Assembly (NCBI GenBank): GCA_019237595.1
Contig: JAFAGU010000264.1
Coordinates: 1-8,251, forward strand
Direction: 5' to 3'
Length of the DNA stretch: 8,251 nucleotides
Source: Betaproteobacteria bacterium
GTDB taxonomy: Bacteria > Pseudomonadota > Gammaproteobacteria > Burkholderiales > SG8-39
In this document: positions 1-7,358 of the stretch, piece by piece
Position numbering within the stretch: position 1 is the first letter of the stretch
How the letters are laid out: each line of letters begins with the position of its first letter
Position numbers and translations under genes: made by a program
The notes under the pieces: model-generated
Databases searched by the model: none
The model's input: the letters and a program-made list of their open reading frames with translations, nothing else
Told to the model about the DNA's origin: nothing

Positions 1-1
1 C

Positions 2-1747
2 GCCGAGCTCGTTCGCGTCCAGTACCGGGAAGCACAGCCCGAGCTTGACTTCCAGCGCGCAAAGGCAAACGCGCACAAGCCCGAAAACTCGGGTGCTGCC
101 GGGAAGCCGGATCTCGCGTGGGGCGATCCGGTCGATCGCGGGGCCGCCGGGGCGGACGTGCGCATCGAGCGCACCTATACAACGCCGATGGAGCACCACA
201 ATCCCATCGAGCCGCACGCGACCCTCGCGCTGTGGGAGGGCGAGCGCCTGACGGTGTACGACAGCACGCAGTACATCTCCGGCGTGAAAGAGGTGCTGTC
301 GAAGACCCTCGGGATGGCCGAGGACCATGTGCGCGTCGTCTCTCCGTTCGTGGGCGGCGGCTTCGGATGCAAGGGCTCGACGTGGTCGCACGTGGTGCTC
401 GCCGCGATGGCGGCGCGCCGGACGGGCCGGCCGGTGAGGCTCGTGCTCGCCCGTCCGCAGATGTTCGGCCCCGTGGGCGGCCGTCCGCTCACCGAGCAAC
501 GCCTGCTTCTCGCTGCGCGCCGCTCCGGCGAGCTCCTCGCCGTGCGGCACGACGTGATGGCTCATACCTCCGTCATGGAGGATTTCCTCGAGCCCGCCGC
601 CGCGCCGACCCGGGCGCTGTATGCCGTGCCTTCGGGCGAGACGACGCACACCGTGGCGCCCATGAACGTGGGCGTCCCGACCTTCCAGCGCGCGCCTGGA
701 GAATCCACGGGGACCTTTGCGCTCGAGTCGGCGATGGACGAGCTCGCCTACGAGCTCGGCATCGATCCGCTGGAGCTGCGGCTTCGCAACTACGCGGACG
801 CCGAGCCTTCGACGGGCAAGCCGTGGTCGAGCAAGAAGTTACGCGAGTGCTATGCCCACGCGGCGGAGCGCTTCGGCTGGAGCCGCCGCCCGATGGCTCC
901 GCGGAGCCTGCGCGACGGGCGCTGGCTCGTCGGCTGGGGCATGGCGACGGCTACGTATCCGGCGCACCAGCGGCCGGCGAGTGCCTCGGCGAAGATTCTT
1001 CCGGACGGCAGCGCGATCGTGCGCTCCGGCACCCAGGACATCGGGACGGGGACCTACACCGTCATGACGCAGATCGCCGCCGAGGCGCTCGCGATGCCGG
1101 TCGAGCGCGTGCGCTTCGAGCTCGGCGATACGCTCATGCCGCCCGCCGGCGTGTCGGGCGGATCGACTACCGTCGCGAGCGTCGCGCCGGCGGTCCACGC
1201 CGCATGCGTCGCTGCGCGCGAGAAGAAAAATGCCGCGGTGGCCGCCGGGCGGTCCAACGAGGTGGTCGAGGCGCATGCCTCCACCGAGGAGAGCGAGGAG
1301 GCGAAGAAATTCGCCACGCGCTCGTTCGGCGCCGTCTTCGTCGAGGCGCGAGTCGACGAGGACCTCGGGACGATCCGCGTCCCGCGCATCGTCGCGGCGT
1401 ACAGCGTGGGACGAGCGATGAATGCCAAGCTCGCACGCAGCCAGCTCATGGGCGGCATCGTCTGGGGCATCAGCATGGCGCTCATGGAGGAGTCGCTCCT
1501 CGACCACCGGACCGGCCGCATCGTGAACGCGAACCTCGCGGAGTATCACGTTCCCGTGAATGCCGACGTTGGCGAGATCGACGTGAGCCTCTGCGAGGAG
1601 GACGACCGGCGATTCAACCCGCTGGGCGGCCGCGGCATCGGCGAGATCGGTATCACCGGCGTCCCGGCGGCGATCGCTAACGCGGTCTTTCACGCCACTG
1701 GCCGGCGCATCCGCGACCTCCCGATCCAGCTCGACAACCTGCTCTAG
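2..1747 (+). CDS. Xanthine dehydrogenase/aldehyde oxidoreductase family, molybdopterin-binding subunit (5'-partial)
   Basis: The reading frame is open from the left edge, so the start lies outside; about 581 codons are visible. The family (PaoC/YagR-like large subunits, about 730 residues) holds the Mo-cytosine dinucleotide cofactor and hydroxylates aldehydes or N-heterocycles, passing electrons to FeS and FAD subunits usually encoded just upstream. Visible motifs, numbered from the first visible codon: GGGFGCKG at 118-125 (cofactor loop), QRAPGE at about 229-234 (conserved Arg region), GTQDIGTGTYT at 343-353, and GGRGIGEIGITG at 542-553, whose GIGE glutamate (about 548) matches the catalytic base. 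The end IRDLPI is typical. Roughly 150 N-terminal residues are missing because of the window edge. The stretch at about 400-440, between the 'VASVAPAVHAAC' and 'FGAVFVEARVD' motifs, looks shorter than usual. The substrate cannot be told. The TAG stop overlaps the opposing kinase stop. The family is near certain; the subfamily is likely. Confidence 0.95.
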   Translation, partial: AELVRVQYREAQPELDFQRAKANAHKPENSGAAGKPDLAWGDPVDRGAAGADVRIERTYTTPMEHHNPIEPHATLALWEGERLTVYDSTQYISGVKEVLSKTLGMAEDHVRVVSPFVGGGFGCKGSTWSHVVLAAMAARRTGRPVRLVLARPQMFGPVGGRPLTEQRLLLAARRSGELLAVRHDVMAHTSVMEDFLEPAAAPTRALYAVPSGETTHTVAPMNVGVPTFQRAPGESTGTFALESAMDELAYELGIDPLELRLRNYADAEPSTGKPWSSKKLRECYAHAAERFGWSRRPMAPRSLRDGRWLVGWGMATATYPAHQRPASASAKILPDGSAIVRSGTQDIGTGTYTVMTQIAAEALAMPVERVRFELGDTLMPPAGVSGGSTTVASVAPAVHAACVAAREKKNAAVAAGRSNEVVEAHASTEESEEAKKFATRSFGAVFVEARVDEDLGTIRVPRIVAAYSVGRAMNAKLARSQLMGGIVWGISMALMEESLLDHRTGRIVNANLAEYHVPVNADVGEIDVSLCEEDDRRFNPLGGRGIGEIGITGVPAAIANAVFHATGRRIRDLPIQLDNLL

Positions 1748-3102
1748 CGCGGCGCCGGCGGCAGGCTGAAGTAGAAGCGCGCGCCCCGCTCGGGCTCGCT
1801 CTCGGCCCACGTGCGCCCGCCGTGGCGCGAGACGATGCGCTGCACGATCGCGAGGCCGACGCCCGTGCCCGGGAACTCGTCGGCGCCGTGCAGCCGCTGG
1901 AAGACGCCGAAGAGCTTCGCCGCGTAGCGCATGTCGAAGCCCGCGCCGTTGTCGGCGACGCAGTAGACGCACTCGCTGCCCTCGCGCCGGCCGGAAACTT
2001 CCACGCTGGGGTTCCCCGCCTTGGCGCTGTACTTGATCGCGTTGCCGAGCAGGTTCGTCCATACCTGCTTCAGGAGCGCGCGATCGCCGCGGATCGACGG
2101 AAGGGCCGGGAGCGAGCACGAGACGCGGGCGTCCGGGGCGAGCTCCACCCACGCTTCGGCGGCGAGCTGCGTCATGTCCACGTCGGCGAAGTGCAGGGGC
2201 TGCCGCCCGAGCTTCGAAAGCGCGAGCAGGCTGTCGATCATCGTCCCCATGCGGCGGCTCGACTCGCGGATGACGCCGAGCAGCCGCCGTCCTTCTTCGT
2301 CCACGTAGCGGCTGTAGTCTTCCTCGAAGATGCGCGCGAAGCCATCGACGGCGCGCAGCGGCGCGCGCAAGTCGTGGGAGACGGTGTATGAAAACGCCTC
2401 CAGCTCGGCGTTGGCGCGCTCCAGTTCTGCCGTTCGCGCCGCGAGCTCCGCGGTGCGTTCGCCCACGCGAGCTTCGAGCTCCGCCGCCTGCGTGCGGACG
2501 AGCTCGTGCAGGCGCGCCTGGTGGATCGCGAGGCCGATCTGCCCCGCGACCTCCCGCACGATCTCGACCGGCTCGGCGGGGAAGTCGGCGCTTTCGCCGC
2601 CGAAGCTGAGCGCGCCGATGAGCTCGTCGCCCACGCGCATGGGCACGACCATGTAAGCGCGCACGCCGGAGGCGAGAAGCGCATCGCGGTGCTCGCTTGG
2701 CGGGAGCCGCTCCGAGTCGACGACCTGCGGCTCGCCGCGCCGCAGCGCCTCGAGGTCGCCCATGAGGGACAGGGGATAGCGCACGCCGCCGGTGCGCGTG
2801 CGGCGGCGGCCAATCGCCGCGAGCCACTGCGCCTCGCCTTTCTCGTGGTCGAAGAGGTTCACCACCGCGCGCGGGACGCCGACGAGGTCGCGCAGCGGCC
2901 GAAGCGCCGCGGCGGCGATGTCCTCCGGCCGATGGTGCTCGACGAGCCCGCGCTCGACTTGCTGGAGCAGCGCGAGCCGCTCGGCGTAGCGTCGGGCGCG
3001 CTCCTCGGCGGCTCGCGCGGTGCCCAAGCGCGCGACCAGCCAGGCGGTCGCGGCTGCGCCGGCGATCACGAGGGCGAGCGCCGCGAGCTCGATCGGGGTC
3101 AC
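1744..3102 (-). CDS. GAF-domain sensor histidine kinase, single N-terminal membrane helix
   Basis: This is a 452-residue kinase of the HisKA/HATPase_c type. In order: a hydrophobic helix at about 5-25 (membrane anchor), a GAF-like sensor region at about 45-195, a coiled-coil linker rich in A/E/L at about 196-236, a HisKA domain with FSYTVSHDLRAPL (phospho-acceptor His243), then the ATPase with N box NLLGNAIKYS (350-359), G1 box DNGAGFD (384-390), F box FGVFQRLH (398-405) and G2 box GTGVGLA (412-418). All catalytic boxes are intact. The dimerisation region resembles the bacteriophytochrome-type kinase group, but I see no phytochrome or PAS domain and no conserved bilin cysteine, so the signal is unknown. 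No response regulator gene is in the window, making this an orphan kinase here. The start is GTG (3100-3102), overlapping the upstream SRAP stop as GTGA, which implies translational coupling. The stop is TAG, shared within CTAG with the converging molybdenum hydroxylase gene. Confidence 0.9.
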   Translation of the reverse strand: MTPIELAALALVIAGAAATAWLVARLGTARAAEERARRYAERLALLQQVERGLVEHHRPEDIAAAALRPLRDLVGVPRAVVNLFDHEKGEAQWLAAIGRRRTRTGGVRYPLSLMGDLEALRRGEPQVVDSERLPPSEHRDALLASGVRAYMVVPMRVGDELIGALSFGGESADFPAEPVEIVREVAGQIGLAIHQARLHELVRTQAAELEARVGERTAELAARTAELERANAELEAFSYTVSHDLRAPLRAVDGFARIFEEDYSRYVDEEGRRLLGVIRESSRRMGTMIDSLLALSKLGRQPLHFADVDMTQLAAEAWVELAPDARVSCSLPALPSIRGDRALLKQVWTNLLGNAIKYSAKAGNPSVEVSGRREGSECVYCVADNGAGFDMRYAAKLFGVFQRLHGADEFPGTGVGLAIVQRIVSRHGGRTWAESEPERGARFYFSLPPAPR

Positions 3103-3719
3103 GCGCCGGCCTGCTCGATGAGCTCCGCACCCTCGGCCGTGGCGGAATTCAGGAGCCGCCGCACCGGGTGGAACTCAAGGGACGGCGGCGCGGCCGGGAC
3201 CTCGCCGCCGTCGAGCCATTTCGATTGCGCGTCGCTCCCAAGCACGACGGGCATGCGGGCGTGAACGGAAGCCGCGGGCCCGCGCGCAGCCTCGGTCAGT
3301 ACGGCGCACGTCACGCGACCTTCGATCACAGAGAAGAGCGCGGCCAGGGCGGCAAGCGAACCGTCGGCCGGGCGAAAGAAGTACGGCTGCCGGTCGTCCT
3401 CCCGCCACTCGTACCAGCCGAGCGCCGGAAGCAGGGCACGCCCGCGCTGCATGGCATCCCGCCACATCGGTTTGGTCGCCGCTTCCTCGAGGCGGGCGTT
3501 GTGCGAGAGGCGCGGCGGGCGCGCCTGCTTCCACCAGCGCGGCACGAATCCCCATCGAGCCGGACCGAGGACGAGCCCGCCGGACTTGCGTGCCATGAGC
3601 GGCACCTCCGTCCCGGGCGCGACGTTGTAGCGCGCCGCGAACGGGGTTCCACTCGAGCGCAGGAGCGCCCATTGCCGCTCGATGGCGGAGCTCTCGGGAC
3701 TCGCGTATCGGCCGCACAT
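3099..3719 (-). CDS. yedK: SRAP-family protein (YedK/HMCES-like, abasic-site DNA-protein crosslinker)
   Basis: This is a 206-residue SOS response-associated peptidase (SRAP) domain covering the whole protein. Family members use the cysteine exposed after removal of Met1 to form a thiazolidine crosslink with abasic sites in single-stranded DNA, shielding them during replication. The sequence begins MCGRYA, so Cys2 is the nucleophile and fixes the ATG start. Other family signatures: RYNVAPGTEVP (30-40), WGFVPRWW (56-63), NARLEEA (74-80; Asn74 and Arg76), LPALGWYEW (98-105; Glu104), and HARMPVVL (153-160; His153). These match the Cys2/Asn/Glu/His set of E. coli YedK, so the active site looks intact. 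It is slightly shorter than YedK (about 222). No good Shine-Dalgarno precedes the start. I saw no LexA-type CTGT-N8-ACAG box upstream, so SOS control is not supported by the sequence. It is the first gene of a two-gene unit with the histidine kinase. Confidence 0.95.
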   Translation of the reverse strand: MCGRYASPESSAIERQWALLRSSGTPFAARYNVAPGTEVPLMARKSGGLVLGPARWGFVPRWWKQARPPRLSHNARLEEAATKPMWRDAMQRGRALLPALGWYEWREDDRQPYFFRPADGSLAALAALFSVIEGRVTCAVLTEAARGPAASVHARMPVVLGSDAQSKWLDGGEVPAAPPSLEFHPVRRLLNSATAEGAELIEQAGA

Positions 3720-3728
3720 CGCGCGGGG

Positions 3729-3734
3729 ATTCTA
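3729..3734 (-). promoter_or_regulatory. Candidate -10 element for the SRAP-kinase unit
   Basis: The minus strand reads TAGAAT (five of six to TATAAT), ending 9 nt before the SRAP ATG (3719). No Shine-Dalgarno lies in between, so a transcript from here would be leaderless or carry only one to three leader bases. No convincing -35 box is seen. Confidence 0.35.
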
Positions 3735-3743
3735 CGTCGTCGA

Positions 3744-3772
3744 GTGCCGGCCCTCATCGCTCGAAACGGCAC
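3744..3772. repeat. Inverted repeat GTGCCG-N17-CGGCAC between SRAP and the small secreted gene
   Basis: The arms 3744-3749 and 3767-3772 are perfect 6 bp complements separated by 17 bp, with centres 23 bp apart. Lying in the 87 bp divergent gap, it could be an operator reaching both promoters. Six-base arms are easily found by chance in GC-rich DNA, so the evidence is weak. Confidence 0.25.
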
Positions 3773-3791
3773 GCTTCCTGCGGCGCTCCCT

Positions 3792-3798
3792 GGAGAGG
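3792..3798 (+). promoter_or_regulatory. Ribosome-binding site for the small secreted protein
   Basis: GGAGAGG lies 8 nt before the ATG at 3807. It decides the start, because the same frame is open far upstream and only this ATG gives a signal peptide. Confidence 0.8.
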
Positions 3799-3806
3799 CT
3801 TCGGGA

Positions 3807-4151
3807 ATGAAAATTGGCCAGGCGATTGGACGCGCCGGTATCGCGGCGCTGCTCTCGGGAAGCGCGCTTGCCGAGCCGCAACTGCTGCGCGACGTGAACG
3901 GCAGGCCCGTCTACCTTTACGACCGGGAGAGCGCAAGAACGCCGCCCGTGCGCGACGGCAACGGTCAGCCGGTGGCCGACGGCAGCGGGGGCATCGTGAA
4001 GTCCGGCGCTGCCGCGCCATTGAGCGGTCGTCCCGTGACCGGCGGCGAGCCCGGGCATCCCGTCAAGGAGCCTTCCTCGTCGGTTGGCTCGAGCGCCCCG
4101 GCCCCGCGGCGAGCGCGGGTTCCGGAAGTGCCCGATCCCGATTCCGAATAG
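3807..4151 (+). CDS. Small secreted protein of unknown function with NG-x-PV repeats
   Basis: This is a 114-residue protein that I do not recognise. The ATG is chosen because a strong GGAGAGG ribosome-binding site lies 8 nt upstream and the product then starts with a textbook signal peptide: Lys2, hydrophobic core about 7-18, and an ALA cleavage site (20-22) before Glu23. The mature part, about 92 residues, is low in complexity and rich in Gly, Pro, Arg and Asp. It contains a short repeat, RDVNGRPV (28-35) and RDGNGQPV (49-56), with a weaker SGRPVTGG (73-80). The tail (86-114) is Ser/Pro/Ala-rich, then acidic (PEVPDPDSE). There is no cysteine, so no lipoprotein or disulfides. It is probably a periplasmic or exported, largely disordered protein. 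It diverges from the SRAP gene (87 bp) and converges on the lipocalin-like gene with 2 bp between stops. Longer upstream versions of this frame lack a signal peptide start and would overlap SRAP. Confidence 0.8.
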   Translation: MKIGQAIGRAGIAALLSGSALAEPQLLRDVNGRPVYLYDRESARTPPVRDGNGQPVADGSGGIVKSGAAAPLSGRPVTGGEPGHPVKEPSSSVGSSAPAPRRARVPEVPDPDSE

Positions 4152-4153
4152 CG

Positions 4154-4642
4154 CTACTTCGCGCGGCGCCACACCGCTTCGAGCGGCGTGCCCGGAGCGC
4201 TCGAAGCGCTCGGGTTCGTGTAGCGCAGCAGGTCGCCCTCGATCCTGAAGGCGCGGACCTGCACGGTGTTTTCCCAGTTGGGGAACGTGCTCGCTTCGAT
4301 GGTCCAGGCGAAAGTGCTTGCTCGCGCATCGACGTTGTAGCGTCCCGAGTGCGCGAGCGTCCCGGTCACGATCGCGCGATTCTCGTCGTCCGTGCCGCGG
4401 TCGCGGCTGTTGGCGACGAAGCGGGGCAGGCCGGCGCGCGCCATGAACAGGGTATAGCGCCCATCGGCGGTGAAGATGAGCGTCCCCCGCGGCTCGCTGC
4501 CGAGCGTGGCCGTCTTGCGCCCCGCCGGGTCGGTGGTATTGGAGACGAGGAGCCACGTTCCCACGAGCGGCGAGGCGGGAGCCTGGCCGAGGGCGGGCCC
4601 GGCGAGCCAGAGCCCGAAGAAGACCGCAAGCGCGCGAGTCAT
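4154..4642 (-). CDS. Secreted lipocalin-like domain protein
   Basis: This is a 162-residue protein with a signal peptide (MTRALAVFFGLWLAGPALG, cleavage probably after residue 19, before QA). The mature region matches the lipocalin-like (Lipocalin_5-type) pattern: SPLVGTWLLVS near the start (24-34), PRGTLIFTADGRYTLFM (51-67), GTLAHSGRYNVD (94-105), a strand-rich run to WTIEASTFPNW (113-123), and EGDLLRYTNP (135-144). Members are small beta-barrels, mostly of unknown ligand. It contains no cysteine after the signal and no catalytic motif, so a binding role in the periplasm is the most that can be inferred. The ATG is supported by GGGAGG 8 nt upstream. It diverges from the CnbZ-like gene over 39 bp and converges on the small secreted protein, both being exported products. 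The stop is TAG. Confidence in the coding region is very high, and in the family moderate to high. Confidence 0.8.
   Translation of the reverse strand: MTRALAVFFGLWLAGPALGQAPASPLVGTWLLVSNTTDPAGRKTATLGSEPRGTLIFTADGRYTLFMARAGLPRFVANSRDRGTDDENRAIVTGTLAHSGRYNVDARASTFAWTIEASTFPNWENTVQVRAFRIEGDLLRYTNPSASSAPGTPLEAVWRRAK
4192..4214. repeat. Strong hairpin sequence inside the 3' end of the lipocalin-like gene
   Basis: GAGCGCT (4195-4201) and AGCGCTC (4205-4211) are perfect complements around a CGA loop, with two further C-G pairs after one mismatch. It lies about 40 bp past the stop of the converging small secreted gene and within lipocalin residues of about 143-150. There is no T-run, so it is not a classical terminator, but it could slow or stop antisense transcription. 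Confidence 0.4.
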
Positions 4643-4650
4643 TTCATTCT

Positions 4651-4656
4651 CCTCCC
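4651..4656 (-). promoter_or_regulatory. Ribosome-binding site for the lipocalin-like gene
   Basis: On the minus strand GGGAGG (continuing AG) precedes the ATG at 4640-4642 by 8 nt. It is a near-ideal Shine-Dalgarno and confirms the start that yields the signal peptide. Confidence 0.8.
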
Positions 4657-4666
4657 GCCGTCATCC

Positions 4667-4674
4667 TACATAAT
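4667..4674. promoter_or_regulatory. Candidate -10 region(s) in the 39 bp lipocalin/CnbZ-like divergent gap
   Basis: The plus strand contains CATAAT (4669-4674, five of six to TATAAT), ending 7 nt before the CnbZ-like ATG at 4682. This spacing would put transcription start at or next to the ATG, i.e. a leaderless mRNA, consistent with the lack of a Shine-Dalgarno. The overlapping minus strand TATGTA (4672-4667) could serve the lipocalin-like gene with a leader of about 18 nt including GGGAGG. The -35 matches are weak on both strands. Confidence 0.35.
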
Positions 4675-4681
4675 CCCTGCG

Positions 4682-5421
4682 ATGGCGGCGGTTGTCGGCT
4701 TTCCCAACGGCGGGTATCGCTACCTTGCCGGAGTGTTCCAGTACTCGAGCGGCGTGGCGGCCGAGCCGGGATACGAGATCGAGCGTGCCCGGTTCCGGGC
4801 GCCGCTCGCGCTCGCCGAGGGCTTCGCGGCCGTGGAAGCGCACCTGCGCGCCATCGGCCGGCCGACGACCGCGTTCGCCGCATGCGAGCTGCGCTCTCCT
4901 GCGCCTTTCACCGAGCGTGGGTTCACAGAGTTCAACCGCGAGTACGTGAAGACGCTCGCGAAGTGGGGCCTGTACGCCGACGAGCGGAATCCGGTCGCGC
5001 GGACCAACGTCTGCCCCGCGATCGATGTACCGAAGGAGCCGTTGCTCCACGCCTTCTCGTATACGGTGCCACGGCGCGGAGCGTTCGGCGGATTCGTCAT
5101 TGCCGGTAGCGGGGAGACGGAGGAGGGCCACGCCTCCTATCGCGAGCGCACGGTGCGCTACGGCGAGAGCTCCGCCGACGCCATGCGAGACAAGGTGCGC
5201 CACGTCGTCGCCGTAATGGGGCGGCGTCTGGAGGCGCTCGGCTTTTCTTGGCGCGAGGCCACCGCCGTGAATGCGTACACGGTGCGCGATATCGGCGCGC
5301 TGATGGGCCCGGAGCTCGCCGCCCGCGGCGCAAGTCCGCTCACGTGGCACTACGCTCGGCCGCCGGTGGAAGGCCTGGAGTTCGAGATGGACGTGCGCGG
5401 CGTGGCGCGCGAGCTCGTCCT

Positions 5422-5425
<4 letters not shown>
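4682..5425 (+). CDS. RidA-like protein, probable CnbZ-type (2-amino-5-chloromuconate deaminase family)
   Basis: This is a 247-residue protein. The C-terminal part (about 165-247) has a RidA/YjgF-like pattern: DKVRHVVAVMGRRLEALGFSW, then a strand with VNAYTVRDI, then ARPPVEGLEFEMDVRGV, where Arg226 aligns with the conserved RidA substrate-binding arginine. The N-terminal half (about 1-150) has NREYVKTLAKWGLYADERNPVAR-type conservation (85-107) and GFVIAGSGE (137-145). From memory this whole architecture and length fit CnbZ, a deaminase releasing ammonia from aminomuconates in (chloro)nitrobenzene/aminophenol degradation. Chorismatases (FkbO/Hyg5) also end in a YjgF-like fold but are longer. 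No aminophenol-pathway neighbours are visible, so the substrate here is open. The start at 4682 is favoured because the protein then begins at the domain and upstream codons would invade the lipocalin-like gene. It lacks a Shine-Dalgarno, and a CATAAT box lies 7 nt before the ATG. The TAG stop overlaps the ABC exporter stop. Confidence 0.7.
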
Positions 5426-7302
<1,877 letters not shown>

Positions 7303-7310
7303 TGCAGACT

Positions 7311-7317
7311 TTCCCTT
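7311..7317 (-). promoter_or_regulatory. Ribosome-binding site for the ABC exporter
   Basis: On the minus strand AAGGGAA lies 8 nt before the ATG at 7300-7302. It is a moderate match, but correctly placed. Confidence 0.6.
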
Positions 7318-7318
7318 C

Positions 7319-7338
7319 GGGCGGCCGAGGGCGGCCGC
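7319..7338. repeat. Tandem 10 bp repeat (GGGCGGCCGA / GGGCGGCCGC) in the ABC/MFS divergent gap
   Basis: Two adjacent copies (7319-7328 and 7329-7338) differ only in the last base. Each contains the palindrome CGGCCG, so two identical palindromic cores sit exactly one helical turn apart, on one DNA face. The position, between the ABC start and the candidate ABC -10, suits an operator, though low-complexity GC sequence could also produce it. Confidence 0.5.
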
Positions 7339-7352
7339 GTATTCTTGCCGTC

Positions 7353-7358
7353 ATTGTA
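7353..7358 (-). promoter_or_regulatory. Candidate -10 element for the ABC exporter
   Basis: The minus strand reads TACAAT here (five of six to TATAAT), directly abutting the GTG of the divergent MFS gene. Transcription would start near 7346, giving a leader of about 44 nt that contains the tandem repeat at 7319-7338 and the ribosome-binding site. No good -35 box is seen at 16-18 bp, so this is tentative. Confidence 0.35.

Noticed and set aside
118..1680. A 520-codon plus-strand open frame overlapping the molybdenum hydroxylase
   Set aside because: It is a different frame from the clear catalytic-motif frame, with an Arg/Gly-rich product and no domain.
839..3130. A 763-codon minus-strand open frame
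   Set aside because: It crosses the molybdenum hydroxylase on the opposite strand and the kinase in another frame. Its composition is Arg/Ala-rich with no domain; it arises because stops are rare in GC-rich DNA.
2506..3264. A 252-codon plus-strand open frame opposite the kinase and SRAP genes
   Set aside because: It is a shadow of two well-supported minus-strand genes and has no recognisable sequence.
3767..3782. Possible sigma-54 promoter (GG-N10-GC, with GGCACG) before the small secreted gene
   Set aside because: The spacing is right, but the -12 half is poor, and the predicted start near 3793 would fall inside the ribosome-binding site.
3168..3806. Upstream extension of the small secreted protein frame
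   Set aside because: It overlaps SRAP entirely, and the internal ATG with a ribosome-binding site and signal peptide is far better.
4349..4681. Upstream extension of the CnbZ-like frame
   Set aside because: The frame is open to 4349, but the extra residues are low-complexity Arg/Gly/Glu and overlap the lipocalin-like gene. The conserved part begins after 4682.
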